A stretch of DNA of 64,000 nt. Source: Rahnella sp. AA (GTDB lineage Bacteria; Pseudomonadota; Gammaproteobacteria; Enterobacterales; Enterobacteriaceae). The DNA lies in the NCBI RefSeq assembly GCF_002834385.1, contig NZ_PITQ01000016.1:24001-88000 (forward strand), read 5' to 3'. Below are positions 11,264 through 21,833 of this stretch, piece by piece (position 1 is the first letter of the stretch; each line of letters begins with the position of its first letter). A program made the position numbers and the translations under genes. The notes under the pieces were generated by a model, which was not told the DNA's origin, ran no database searches, and was given only the letters and a program-made list of their open reading frames with translations.

Positions 11264-12193
11264 GTGGCACAAAGAGACTATGTAAGCCGTGGGCGCTCAG
11301 GAGCGCGGCGGAAAAGTACCAGCCGGAGTAAAAAACGCAGTTCCACAACGATCTCCAAAACCATGGTGGTACTGGCCGTTGCGGTACTGGTGGTCTTCGT
11401 TGGTGGCCTCTATTTTATTGCGCACAATAAACATGAAGAAGCGGCTGTGATGCCAACGCATCCTGTCCGTCCAGGTAACGGATTGCCGCCTAAACCAGAA
11501 GAACGCTGGCGCTATATTAAAGAGCTGGAAAACCGCCAGATGGGCGTTACCACGCCGACAGAACCGACAGCGGGCGGACAGGTTGAATCCAAAACACAAT
11601 TAACGCCAGAGCAACGCCAACTGCTCGACCAGATGCAGGCTGATATGCGTCAGACGCCAACACAGCTGTCTGAAGTGCCATACAACGACCCGAATCAGGC
11701 AACACAAACACATATGCTGCCGGCACAGCGTCAGGCCCAACAGCAACAGCAAACGGTTCAAACTCAACCGCGTCAGGTCCAACCGCAACCGACGTATACG
11801 CCGCAAACACAACCGGTTCGTGCACCGCAGGCTCAGGCGCAAACACAGCCTGTTCAGCCGAAACCAAAGCCGCAGGTGAAAGAGCCGGTGAAAGAAGCAC
11901 CGAAAGCACAGCAGCCGGCGGCGATTACTGAGGCTGCCCCGGAGAAACCGAAAGCGCAGGAAAAAACCCAGCACTTTATGGTTCAGTGCGGATCATTCAA
12001 AGGCACCGACCAGGCTGAATCGCAGCGTGCAAAGCTGGCATTCGAAGGGTTTGAAGGCCGGATCACCACCGGCGGTGGCTGGAATCGCGTCGTAATTGGC
12101 CCGTATAACAGCCGCTCAGGCGCTGACAGTACCTTATCCCGCCTGAAGAGCGCAGGCATCTCCGGTTGCATTCCCCTCGCAACCGGGGGTTGA
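11264..12193 (+). CDS. ftsN: Cell division protein FtsN
   Basis: Late divisome protein that triggers septal peptidoglycan synthesis through FtsA (cytoplasmic side) and FtsQLB/FtsWI (periplasmic side). The 309-residue bitopic protein has a basic cytoplasmic tail (MAQRDYVSRGRSGARRK), one transmembrane helix at about residues 34-53 (VVLAVAVLVVFVGGLYFI), and a membrane-proximal essential segment (PPKPEERWRYIKELENRQMG). A long Gln/Pro-rich linker follows (about 110-225), then a C-terminal SPOR domain from about 235 (HFMVQCGSFKGTDQAE to the end) that binds denuded glycan. It starts with GTG, as the Escherichia gene does. Its stop codon overlaps the -35 element of the hslVU heat-shock promoter. Confidence 0.96.
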   Translation: MAQRDYVSRGRSGARRKSTSRSKKRSSTTISKTMVVLAVAVLVVFVGGLYFIAHNKHEEAAVMPTHPVRPGNGLPPKPEERWRYIKELENRQMGVTTPTEPTAGGQVESKTQLTPEQRQLLDQMQADMRQTPTQLSEVPYNDPNQATQTHMLPAQRQAQQQQQTVQTQPRQVQPQPTYTPQTQPVRAPQAQAQTQPVQPKPKPQVKEPVKEAPKAQQPAAITEAAPEKPKAQEKTQHFMVQCGSFKGTDQAESQRAKLAFEGFEGRITTGGGWNRVVIGPYNSRSGADSTLSRLKSAGISGCIPLATGG

Positions 12194-12215
12194 AAACCCG
12201 TAACCCTTCCCCAAT
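12190..12215 (+). promoter_or_regulatory. Sigma-32 type heat-shock promoter of hslVU
   Basis: TTGAAA at 12190-12195 and CCCCAAT at 12209-12215, separated by 13 bases, agree with the sigma-32 consensus (CTTGAAA, 13-15 bases, CCCCATnT). The -35 element overlaps the ftsN stop codon. hslVU is a known sigma-32 operon in Escherichia. Confidence 0.8.
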
Positions 12216-12231
12216 CTATACTTTCAATATG

Positions 12232-12278
12232 CCCCGTAAGCTTGTGAGACACGCGAAGTGTCCCACAAGCCTGCGGGG
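12232..12278 (+). promoter_or_regulatory. Long leader hairpin of hslVU mRNA
   Basis: Near-continuous stem: CCCCG/CGGGG, GCTTGTG/CACAAGC and GACAC/GTGTC, with a GCGAA loop and short internal loops (12232-12252 paired with 12258-12278). It lies just downstream of the predicted transcription start and 18 bases before the GAGGAA ribosome-binding site. A 5'-UTR stem-loop in Escherichia hslVU mRNA is reported to stabilise the transcript; the same role here is inference. Confidence 0.75.
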
Positions 12279-12308
12279 ATCTTTTCCGTCTGCAACGAGG
12301 AACCGCTC

Positions 12309-12839
12309 GTGACAACAATTGTAAGTGTACGCCGCAACGGCAAGGTCGTTATCGGTGGTGATGGCCAGGCCACATTGGGAAATACCGTCATGAAGGGCAA
12401 CGTCAAAAAAGTACGTCGCCTGTACAACGACAAAGTGATCGCAGGCTTTGCCGGCGGTACTGCTGATGCTTTCACGCTGTTTGAGCTGTTCGAACGCAAA
12501 CTGGAAATGCACCAGGGCCATCTGGTGAAGGCTGCCGTTGAGCTGGCAAAAGACTGGCGAACTGACCGCATGTTGCGTCGCCTCGAAGCCCTGCTGGCTG
12601 TCGCGGATGAGAATGCATCCCTCATCATCAGCGGTAACGGTGATGTAATTCAGCCTGAAAATGATTTGATCGCCATCGGCTCCGGTGGCCCGTATGCACA
12701 AGCTGCTGCCCGTGCATTGCTGGAAAACTCAGAACTTGGCGCACGTGATATCGTGGAAAAATCGCTGAGCATTGCGGGTGACATCTGTATCTACACCAAC
12801 CAATTCCACACCATCGAAGAATTGTCTTCTAAAGCGTAA
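12309..12839 (+). CDS. hslV: ATP-dependent protease peptidase subunit HslV
   Basis: Threonine peptidase that forms a double hexamer capped by HslU and degrades SulA, RpoH and other proteins. The 176-residue protein begins (M)[23 protein letters not shown]; after Met removal the N-terminal Thr is the nucleophile. [14 protein letters not shown] and [14 protein letters not shown] are proteasome-fold signatures. The start is the GTG at 12309, preceded by GAGGAA; the longer frame from 12258 lies inside the leader hairpin and would bury the catalytic Thr, so it is rejected. It is first gene of hslVU, with hslU 11 bases downstream. Confidence 0.98.
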   Translation: MTTIVSVRRNGKVVIGGDGQATLGNTVMKGNVKKVRRLYNDKVIAGFAGGTADAFTLFELFERKLEMHQGHLVKAAVELAKDWRTDRMLRRLEALLAVADENASLIISGNGDVIQPENDLIAIGSGGPYAQAAARALLENSELGARDIVEKSLSIAGDICIYTNQFHTIEELSSKA

Positions 12840-12850
12840 GGATCGAAATT

Positions 12851-14185
12851 ATGTCTGAGATGACCCCGCGCGAGATTGTCAGCGAGTTAGACAGCTACAT
12901 CATCGGCCAGGATAAAGCGAAACGCGCTGTCGCGATCGCCCTGCGTAACCGCTGGCGCCGTATGCAGCTTGATGAAGCGCTGCGCCACGAAGTCACCCCA
13001 AAAAATATTCTGATGATCGGCCCGACCGGTGTCGGTAAAACCGAAATTGCCCGCCGTCTGGCGAAGCTGGCCAACGCGCCGTTCATCAAGGTTGAAGCGA
13101 CCAAATTCACCGAAGTCGGATATGTCGGTAAAGAAGTGGATTCTATTATCCGTGATCTGACCGACGCCGCTGTGAAAATGGTGCGCTTGCAATCTATCGA
13201 GAAAAACCGCTACCGCGCCGAAGAAATGGCCGAAGAACGTATTCTCGACGTGCTGATCCCACCGGCGAAAAATAACTGGGGGCAGGCAGACGAAACGCAG
13301 GAACCTTCTGCCGCACGCCAAAACTTCCGCAAGAAACTGCGCGAAGGCCAGCTCGACGATAAAGAAATCGAAATCAATCTGGCCTCTGCGCCAATGGGCG
13401 TTGAAATCATGTCCCCTCCGGGCATGGAAGAAATGACCAACCAGCTACAGTCAATGTTCCAGAACATGGCCAGTCAGAAACAGAAACCGCGCAAACTGAC
13501 AATCAGGGAAGCATACAAGCTCCTGGTTGAAGAAGAAGCGGCAAAACTGGTGAATCCGGAAGAGCTGAAAGAACAGGCGATTGAAGCCGTTGAACAGCAC
13601 GGTATTGTGTTCATCGATGAGATCGACAAAATTTGTAAACGCGGCGGTCAAAGTTCCGGCCCGGACGTTTCCCGTGAAGGCGTTCAGCGTGACCTGCTGC
13701 CGCTGGTGGAAGGTTGTACTGTTTCGACTAAACACGGCATGGTGAAAACGGACCACATTCTGTTTATCGCTTCCGGCGCATTCCAGACCGCCAGCCCGTC
13801 AGATCTGATCCCTGAATTGCAGGGGCGTCTGCCGATCCGGGTGGAACTGCAAGCGCTGTCGACAGAAGACTTCGAACGCATCCTGACAGAACCGAGTGCA
13901 TCGCTGACGCATCAATACAAAGCATTGATGGCCACCGAAGGCGTGAGTATTGATTTCACGGCTGACGGCATCCGTCGTATTGCAGAAGCCGCATGGCAGG
14001 TGAACGAAACCACCGAGAACATTGGTGCGCGCCGGCTTCATACCGTTCTGGAGCGTCTGATGGAAGATATCTCCTATGACGCCAGCGAAAGTAACGGAAT
14101 CTCCATAAACATTGATGCAGATTATGTTAGAAGCCATCTTGATCAACTGGTAGCTGATGAAGATCTGAGCCGTTTTATCTTATAA
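12851..14185 (+). CDS. hslU: ATP-dependent protease ATPase subunit HslU
   Basis: AAA+ unfoldase (Clp/Hsp100 family) that feeds substrates to HslV. The 444-residue protein has Walker [10 protein letters not shown] at about residues 57-65, [14 protein letters not shown] just after (pore-loop region), a helical I-domain (about 110-240), Walker [12 protein letters not shown] (about 251-261) and sensor motif [15 protein letters not shown] near the C-terminus. The [10 protein letters not shown]... RFIL tail is the C-terminal segment that docks into HslV. ATG at 12851 follows AAGGAT. A strong terminator ends the operon 28 bases after the stop. Confidence 0.98.
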   Translation: MSEMTPREIVSELDSYIIGQDKAKRAVAIALRNRWRRMQLDEALRHEVTPKNILMIGPTGVGKTEIARRLAKLANAPFIKVEATKFTEVGYVGKEVDSIIRDLTDAAVKMVRLQSIEKNRYRAEEMAEERILDVLIPPAKNNWGQADETQEPSAARQNFRKKLREGQLDDKEIEINLASAPMGVEIMSPPGMEEMTNQLQSMFQNMASQKQKPRKLTIREAYKLLVEEEAAKLVNPEELKEQAIEAVEQHGIVFIDEIDKICKRGGQSSGPDVSREGVQRDLLPLVEGCTVSTKHGMVKTDHILFIASGAFQTASPSDLIPELQGRLPIRVELQALSTEDFERILTEPSASLTHQYKALMATEGVSIDFTADGIRRIAEAAWQVNETTENIGARRLHTVLERLMEDISYDASESNGISINIDADYVRSHLDQLVADEDLSRFIL

Positions 14186-14213
14186 TTTGCTCATACGTTC
14201 CGAAAGTGATCTT

Positions 14214-14243
14214 CAGGGAGGCGTTTGCCTCCCTGAGTTTTTT
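14214..14243 (+). terminator. Rho-independent terminator of hslVU
   Basis: Nine-bp stem CAGGGAGGC / GCCTCCCTG with a GTTT loop, followed by AG and six T residues. Confidence 0.92.
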
Positions 14244-14282
14244 GGGATTTCGGACTGACTGTTCACCTGAGCGAAACCATCT

Positions 14283-15209
14283 ATGAGCACAATGACTCCC
14301 TGCACCCCGACGACGCCCACCCGCGCCTGGCTCGAAAGTTTACGTCCTAAAACACTTCCTCTGGCCTTTGCCTCTATCGTGATGGGTTCTGCCATCGCCA
14401 GCCTGCAAGGCGTTTTCCATCCTCTTATCGCGCTGCTGGCATTGCTGACCGCCGGGTGTCTGCAAATTCTGTCAAATCTGGCAAATGATTACGGTGATGC
14501 AGAAAAAGGCAGCGATACACCCGATCGCGTCGGGCCTTTACGCGGAATGCAAAAAGGGTTGATCACCGCAGCGCAAATGAAGCGTGCCATCATCCTGACG
14601 ATTGCGCTGACCATCATTTGCGGTATCGCACTTATCGCTGTGGCATGCCATAAACCCAGTGACGTTGCGGGGTTCCTGATCCTCGGGCTGCTTTCGATTG
14701 GTGCCGCCATTACCTATACCGTCGGCACCCGCCCTTATGGCTACATGGGTCTGGGCGATATTTCCGTGTTGATTTTCTTTGGCTGGATCAGCGTCGCTGG
14801 CACCTTCTATTTGCAGGCAGGCTATTTCGACTGGATAGTCATGTTACCGGCGACGGCAACGGGCTTGCTCTCCACGGCTGTACTTAATATCAATAATTTG
14901 CGCGATATCGAAACCGACAGCGCCAACGGCAAAAATACCCTGGCCGTACGTCTCGGGCCAGCGAATGGGCGTCGTTACCACACCACGCTTCTGGCCGGCG
15001 CCTTAGTATGCCTGATCATTTTCTCTGCCATGCATTTACACCGCTGGACCGGCTGGCTGTTCATTCTGGCGATTCCGATGCTGGTCAAACATGTCATACG
15101 TGTAATGAAAGCGAAAACTTCTGCTGAAGTACGCCCATTGCTGGAACATATGGTGAAAGCAGCGTTACTCACCAATATCTTGTTTGCATTAGGTCTGTTG
15201 CTGCACTGA
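14283..15209 (+). CDS. menA: 1,4-dihydroxy-2-naphthoate polyprenyltransferase
   Basis: Integral inner-membrane UbiA-family prenyltransferase that attaches the octaprenyl tail to DHNA, making demethylmenaquinone for anaerobic respiration. The 308-residue protein has the N-terminal segment AWLESLRPKTLPLAFASIVMGSA, the first Asp-rich motif NLANDYGDAEKGSD (about 67-80), the second NINNLRDIETD (about 200-210), and about eight or nine hydrophobic segments. Length equals Escherichia MenA. It starts with ATG at 14283 after the hslU terminator, so it likely has its own promoter; rraA follows after 120 bases. Confidence 0.96.
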   Translation: MSTMTPCTPTTPTRAWLESLRPKTLPLAFASIVMGSAIASLQGVFHPLIALLALLTAGCLQILSNLANDYGDAEKGSDTPDRVGPLRGMQKGLITAAQMKRAIILTIALTIICGIALIAVACHKPSDVAGFLILGLLSIGAAITYTVGTRPYGYMGLGDISVLIFFGWISVAGTFYLQAGYFDWIVMLPATATGLLSTAVLNINNLRDIETDSANGKNTLAVRLGPANGRRYHTTLLAGALVCLIIFSAMHLHRWTGWLFILAIPMLVKHVIRVMKAKTSAEVRPLLEHMVKAALLTNILFALGLLLH

Positions 15210-15323
15210 GTCAAGTTGGCCTGACGTGCGTTTATCAGGTCACTTTTCACATTTAACAATTGATGATTTTGCCAACATCCGCCGGAAAGGGATATACTGA
15301 ACACTCATGCAGCAACCAGATGA

Positions 15324-15815
<492 letters not shown>

Positions 15816-15833
15816 TCTTGCGCTTTCAGCGAC

Positions 15834-15859
15834 AAAAAAGGACGCATTTGCGTCCTTTT
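15834..15859. terminator. Bidirectional terminator between rraA and zapB
   Basis: Ten-bp stem AAAAGGACGC / GCGTCCTTTT with a four-base ATTT loop and A/T flanks on both sides, 18 bases after the rraA stop. Confidence 0.9.
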
Positions 15860-15879
15860 CTATTTTCAGGCCGAAGTCA

Positions 15880-16119
15880 TCAGACTTCTTCCATTTTTCC
15901 CAGCAGAGCACGCAGACGATCCTGCCATACATGCTGTTCTTCTTTCAGCTGTGCATTTTCACGCACCAGCGCTTCATGATTGCCGCTGGCCTGCTGAACT
16001 TCCTGAGACAGGGTGTTGTTCTGTTCTTTCAGTTCTTCGATTTCCATCTGTAACAGAGTAATGGTATCGATCGCTTGCTGAACTTTAGCTTCTAATTTCT
16101 CAAATACTTCAAATGACAT
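15880..16119 (-). CDS. zapB: Cell division protein ZapB
   Basis: Small cytoplasmic coiled-coil protein that bridges FtsZ-bound ZapA to MatP at the chromosome terminus. The 79-residue product ([18 protein letters not shown] ... LLGKMEEV) is one continuous heptad-patterned coiled coil, with [21 protein letters not shown] at its centre. The start at 16119 follows AGGGGA; a longer in-frame start (16149) has no ribosome-binding site. It is convergent with rraA and divergent from glpF, as in Escherichia. Confidence 0.95.
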   Translation of the reverse strand: MSFEVFEKLEAKVQQAIDTITLLQMEIEELKEQNNTLSQEVQQASGNHEALVRENAQLKEEQHVWQDRLRALLGKMEEV

Positions 16120-16705
16120 TTTCGGTCCCCTTATGTTCGCAAGGCGCACATCTTATATTCTGCCGCATCGTCCGGACACGGCTCAAAAATTCCTGCACGC
16201 TGCCGATTTCTATAATAAATTCAAACCAAAATCGCGGCTGAACCACATAAAACCGGCAGGTGTCTCAACGGGTGATTGTATGTAGCCAGCTTTGCCCTGT
16301 CTAGCAAGAACCCCTTTTAGCACGCAGTCTGTTGCAATTTTACAGTGTCGGGTATCAGGAAATGCTTAAAAAGCAGCGTCACTCACCAGAAATCCCGCTT
16401 AGTACCGAATAACCTTATTCACTCCATTGTTATAGGTCGGGATGATGGCATTCGCCAAACGCGTCGGATAACAGTAAATCGTCGGCTTTTTATCGGTCAG
16501 GTAAGCCCAAAAATACGCGAAATCGCTCATTTTTATGACACAACACACAAATTTTGATTTCGCTATTTCTCGTTTATGCTCGTTAACGATAAATTCACAT
16601 TACGTTCTCATTTAATGATGAACGTCTAAATCCGATTACGTTCACGTACTACATACTAGAAAAACTATAACTAACCATTAACATCATCCTTAGCAGGATC
16701 AAACT
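16120..16705. other. zapB-glpF intergenic region
   Basis: 586 bases without a convincing gene. The last 180 bases hold the conserved glpF control region. The first 400 show no good promoter, hairpin or ORF; a 70-codon plus-strand frame at 16345-16557 has no ribosome-binding site and ends inside the promoter, and was rejected. Confidence 0.6.
16534..16594 (+). promoter_or_regulatory. glpF promoter with CRP-like site and GlpR operator
   Basis: TATGA-N6-ACACA (16534-16549) is a weak CRP-like core. TTGATT (16554) with TATGCT (16575) is the best promoter pair, though its spacing is short. ATGCTCG-TTAACG-ATAA (16576-16592) matches the GlpR operator (WATGTTCGWT and its complement). The block closely resembles the Escherichia glpFKX promoter as I remember it. 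Further ATTACGTTC repeats at about 16599 and 16635 may be extra GlpR half-sites. Confidence 0.75.
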
Positions 16706-17554
16706 ATGAGCCAAACCATGAGTTCCACATTAAAAGGTCAGTGCATCGCTGAGTTTCTGGGTACCGGGCTTATCATTTTCTTTGGTGCGGGTTGTGTCGC
16801 AGCACTGAAACTTGCCGGAGCATCCTTTGGCCAGTGGGAAATCAGTATCGTCTGGGGGTTTGGTGTGGCAATGGCCATTTACCTGACCGCAGCGATTTCA
16901 GGTGCACACCTGAATCCGGCTGTAACCATCGCTTTATGTCTGTTTGCAAACTTTGAAGGACGCAAAGTTCTGCCTTACATTATCGCGCAGGTCGCAGGTG
17001 CCTTCTGCGCCGCCGCGCTGGTTTACGGGCTTTACTACAATCTGTTTTACGATTTCGAGCAAACTCACAACATGGTGCGCGGCAGCGTAGACAGCCTGAG
17101 CCTTGCCGGGATCTTCTCGACGTATCCAAACCCGCATATCAGCGTATTGCAGGCATTCCTGGTCGAAACCGTGATCACCGCAGTACTGATGGCACTGATC
17201 CTCGGCCTGACTGACGATGGCAACGGCTTACCGCGTGGCCCATTAGCACCACTGCTGATCGGCATCCTGATCGCTGTTATCGGTGCCTCAATGGGGCCGC
17301 TGACCGGATTCGCCCTTAACCCGGCGCGTGACTTCGGTCCTAAGCTTTTCGCCTACTTCGCCGGCTGGGGCAAAGTCGCTTTCACCGGTGCACGCGATAT
17401 CCCGTATTTCCTGGTACCGATTTTCGGCCCGCTGGTTGGTGCAGCACTGGGCGCTGCCGGTTATAAGGCTCTGATTAGCCGACATTTGCCAAACCAAATT
17501 AATGTGCCAGCAGAAGATAAAGCTCCACAGCCAACCAAACAGCGCAAAGCCTGA
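16706..17554 (+). CDS. glpF: Glycerol uptake facilitator
   Basis: Aquaglyceroporin of the inner membrane that passes glycerol, trapped afterwards by GlpK. The 282-residue protein has six membrane helices plus two half-helices bearing the duplicated NPA motifs: HLNPAVTIAL (first repeat) and ALNPARDFGP (second, where Asp follows as expected for a glycerol rather than water channel). The first helix begins CIAEFLGTGLIIFFGAGCVA. The C-terminal tail is charged and cytoplasmic. GlpR operator and CRP-like site lie upstream, and glpK follows after 45 bases, consistent with a glpFK operon. Confidence 0.97.
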   Translation: MSQTMSSTLKGQCIAEFLGTGLIIFFGAGCVAALKLAGASFGQWEISIVWGFGVAMAIYLTAAISGAHLNPAVTIALCLFANFEGRKVLPYIIAQVAGAFCAAALVYGLYYNLFYDFEQTHNMVRGSVDSLSLAGIFSTYPNPHISVLQAFLVETVITAVLMALILGLTDDGNGLPRGPLAPLLIGILIAVIGASMGPLTGFALNPARDFGPKLFAYFAGWGKVAFTGARDIPYFLVPIFGPLVGAALGAAGYKALISRHLPNQINVPAEDKAPQPTKQRKA

Positions 17555-19123
<1,569 letters not shown>

Positions 19124-19154
19124 TCCCGTCAGTTTTACGCCAACACCTTTTATG

Positions 19155-19180
19155 AAACTCCCCACCCGGGGAGTTTTTTT
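19155..19180 (+). terminator. Terminator after glpK
   Basis: Nine-bp stem AAACTCCCC / GGGGAGTTT ending in seven T residues, between glpK and glpX. It suggests that glpX is at least partly transcribed separately. Confidence 0.88.
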
Positions 19181-19265
19181 ATACGCCTTTCTCACTGTGC
19201 TAAAATCTGCGGCACAGATGAGCCTCGCCTCACCGCCCTCTTTTTTTCTTTCTACAGGCTTTCCA

Positions 19266-20276
19266 ATGAAACGTGAATTAGCAATTGAGTTCTCCCGCGT
19301 GACCGAAGCAGCCGCACTCGCCGGTTATAAATGGTTGGGCCGTGGCGATAAAAATCTCGCCGATAACGCGGCTGTTCAGGCCATGCGCATCATGCTCAAT
19401 AAAGTCGATATCGACGGCACCATCGTGATTGGTGAAGGTGAAATCGATGAAGCGCCGATGCTGTATATCGGTGAAAAAGTGGGTACCGGCAACGGTGATG
19501 CCGTCGATATCGCCGTTGACCCGATTGAAGGCACGCGCATGACCGCAATGGGTCAGTCCAATGCGCTGGCCGTACTGGCGGTAGGCGACCAGGGTTCTTT
19601 CCTCAACGCGCCTGACATGTACATGGAAAAAATTGCCGTCGGGCCAGGCGCGAAAGGCGCTATTAATCTGAACCTGACGCTGGCGGAAAATCTCGCGAAT
19701 ATCGCCGCCGCGCTGAACAAACCACTGACCGAACTGACCGTCGCCGTGCTGGCGAAACCGCGTCATGATGATGCCATCCGTGAAATGCTTGCAGCCGGAG
19801 TGCGTGTATTCGCTTTCCCGGACGGCGATGTGGCGGCGACTATTCTGACCTGCATGCCGGAAAGTGAAGTTGACGTACTTTACGGGATTGGCGGCGCACC
19901 TGAAGGCGTGATCTCTGCGGCCGTTATCCGTGCTCTGGATGGCGATATGCAAGGGCGTTTACTGGCGCGTCATGACGTCAAAGGAGATACGCCGGACAAC
20001 CGCCGGATTGGCGAAGAAGAGTTAGCGCGCTGTAAAACGATGGGTATCGAAGCCGGGAAAGTACTGCTGCTCGATGATATGGCACGCAACGACAACGTGA
20101 TTTTCTCTGCGACCGGGATCACCAAAGGCGATCTGCTGGAAGGCATCAGCCGTCAGGGAAATATGGCGACCACCGAAACGCTGCTGATCCGCGGTAAATC
20201 CCGCACTATCCGCCGCATCCGTTCAACGCATTATCTTGACCGCAAAGACGCCGCGCTGCACGAATTTATTATCTGA
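19266..20276 (+). CDS. glpX: Fructose-1,6-bisphosphatase, class II
   Basis: Mn-dependent class II FBPase that hydrolyses fructose-1,6-bisphosphate to fructose-6-phosphate in gluconeogenesis. The 336-residue protein equals Escherichia GlpX in length. It has the metal/substrate motifs GEGEIDEAPMLYIGE (about 57-71) and DIAVDPIEGTRMTAMGQ (about 81-97), GGAPEGVISAAVIRAL, and KGDTPDNRRIGEEE. The ATG at 19266 gives the family N-terminus MKRELAIEFSRVTEAAAL; the frame extends upstream into glpK but that is only overlap. A terminator separates it from glpK. Confidence 0.97.
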   Translation: MKRELAIEFSRVTEAAALAGYKWLGRGDKNLADNAAVQAMRIMLNKVDIDGTIVIGEGEIDEAPMLYIGEKVGTGNGDAVDIAVDPIEGTRMTAMGQSNALAVLAVGDQGSFLNAPDMYMEKIAVGPGAKGAINLNLTLAENLANIAAALNKPLTELTVAVLAKPRHDDAIREMLAAGVRVFAFPDGDVAATILTCMPESEVDVLYGIGGAPEGVISAAVIRALDGDMQGRLLARHDVKGDTPDNRRIGEEELARCKTMGIEAGKVLLLDDMARNDNVIFSATGITKGDLLEGISRQGNMATTETLLIRGKSRTIRRIRSTHYLDRKDAALHEFII

Positions 20277-20300
20277 TCTACAGCCTGCCGGTCATCAATA

Positions 20301-20327
20301 AGCAGGGCTTTTTCGCCCTGCTTTTTT
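20301..20327 (+). terminator. Terminator after glpX
   Basis: Eight-bp stem AGCAGGGC / GCCCTGCT followed by a T tract, lying five bases before the emrD stop codon, which is on the other strand. Confidence 0.85.
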
Positions 20328-20331
20328 CATT

Positions 20332-21525
20332 TCAGGCCACGTGGCCTTCATGCTGGCTGCGGTTCGACATCGGCCACCAGCACAGCAAAATCAACACGGC
20401 CATCGCAAACATCAGCAGGCCCAGGCTGAACTGACCGGTTTGCGGCAACATGGCCGACATCCACGCCACCAGCCCTGACCCCATATTCTGCAAACCGCCC
20501 ACCAGCGCCCCTGCGGCACCCGCCAGATACGGGAATGGCTCCATCGCACCGGTCGTCGCCAGCGGGAACAACATACCCGCGCCGAAGAAAAACAAAGACG
20601 CGGGCACGATCAGTGTCCAGATATTCATGATGCCCAGCCAGCCGGGGATCCACATCAATAACCCCGCCAGCAGACAGCTGATGACCGAATGCCACATCAG
20701 TTGCTGGAAACTTTTCTCCGTGCGCCCGGCATACCAGGCGCCAAAAAACGCGGCGGGGATTGGCAGGATAAACAGAATGCTGACCATTACGCCGCTCAGC
20801 CCCAATACACCGCCCATCAGCACGCCGCAGCTGGCTTCAAAGACCGCCACACCCGCCAGCGCACCCACCAGCATCACCAGATAACGGCTGAAATTGGCGT
20901 CTGCCAGCAGTAAACGCAGGCTGCTGAGCATCTTGCGCGGCGGATGGTCGGCGGTAAATTCCGGGCGGGTTTCCGGTAACCAGCAGTACATCGAAAATGC
21001 AACGCCCGAGCATAGAATCAGCAGAAATCCGAAACTCGCCCGCCAGCCTAACCACGCAGCCAGCGCGCCACCGATAACCGGCGCTAACAGCGGGCTGACC
21101 AGAATCCCCATATTCAGCAAACTGTTGGCGTGGCGCAAAGCACCGCCGCTGTATAAATCACGCGGCATGGTTCTCGCCATCACACCCGCTACGCCGGTGC
21201 CAAGCCCCTGCACGGCGCTGGCGGCAATCAGCATATTCAGGCTGGAAGACATCATCGCGCCCGCCGCGCCAATCAGGAAAATCATCAGGCCGGTGAGGAT
21301 CACCGGTTTGCGCCCCACGTTGTCGGACAACGGGCCGTAAATCAGCTGCGAGCCGCCGTACGTCAGCAAATAAGCGGCCATAACGCGCTGCACGGCCCCC
21401 GGTTTGACGGCCAGACTGGTCGCCATATCCGCGATGTTCGGCACATAAATGGTCTGCGCCATCTGACCGACCGCCACCAGCAAAACCAGCATCACAAGCA
21501 GGTGAATATTTTCCAGATTTTTCAT
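20332..21525 (-). CDS. emrD: Multidrug efflux transporter EmrD (MFS)
   Basis: Proton-linked major-facilitator exporter of amphipathic compounds in the inner membrane. The 397-residue protein has about 12 hydrophobic segments, the N-terminal helix LLVMLVLLVAVGQMAQTIYVPNIADMA, the MFS loop-2/3 motif YGPLSDNVGRKPVI (motif A), and strings shared with Escherichia EmrD such as RHANSLLNMGILVSPLLAP and GAMEPFPYLAGAAGALVGGLQN. In Escherichia emrD is beside ivbL; here it lies convergent with glpX and divergent from fpr. Its ATG at 21525 sits three bases after the stop of a 60-66-codon upstream frame (see findings). Confidence 0.94.
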   Translation of the reverse strand: MKNLENIHLLVMLVLLVAVGQMAQTIYVPNIADMATSLAVKPGAVQRVMAAYLLTYGGSQLIYGPLSDNVGRKPVILTGLMIFLIGAAGAMMSSSLNMLIAASAVQGLGTGVAGVMARTMPRDLYSGGALRHANSLLNMGILVSPLLAPVIGGALAAWLGWRASFGFLLILCSGVAFSMYCWLPETRPEFTADHPPRKMLSSLRLLLADANFSRYLVMLVGALAGVAVFEASCGVLMGGVLGLSGVMVSILFILPIPAAFFGAWYAGRTEKSFQQLMWHSVISCLLAGLLMWIPGWLGIMNIWTLIVPASLFFFGAGMLFPLATTGAMEPFPYLAGAAGALVGGLQNMGSGLVAWMSAMLPQTGQFSLGLLMFAMAVLILLCWWPMSNRSQHEGHVA

Positions 21526-21833
21526 TTTTCAGTTCGTTATCAGATGGAGAAGAAAAAGTGCAGAACAAATAACCAGCAAAACCGCCGATAATACGGCGGC
21601 GCATAAGTTAACAAATTCAGATGAATAAGCGAGGGGGACGGCAAACTCTCCGGATATTTTGCTGGCAGCGGCAGGAGCCAGATCTGTAACGCAGAATGTA
21701 CAGAAATCCATACCAGCTAACGGATGCAAAACAGGCTGATAACATTTAACCGATAAGGGATCCGAAAAATTTGAAATAAAATCAGCGCATAAATTCGCTA
21801 TGCATGACGAAATCAGAAACGACGGGAGTTTTT
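21526..21833. other. emrD-fpr divergent intergenic region
   Basis: 308 bases. On the minus strand a frame encoding up to 66 residues (21529-21729) ends three bases before emrD. No clear terminator or palindromic operator was seen. fpr has GGGAG ahead of its ATG. Confidence 0.5.

Noticed and set aside
16345-16557. 70-codon frame in the zapB-glpF gap
   Set aside because: No ribosome-binding site, overlaps the CRP/GlpR promoter region, and no recognisable motif.
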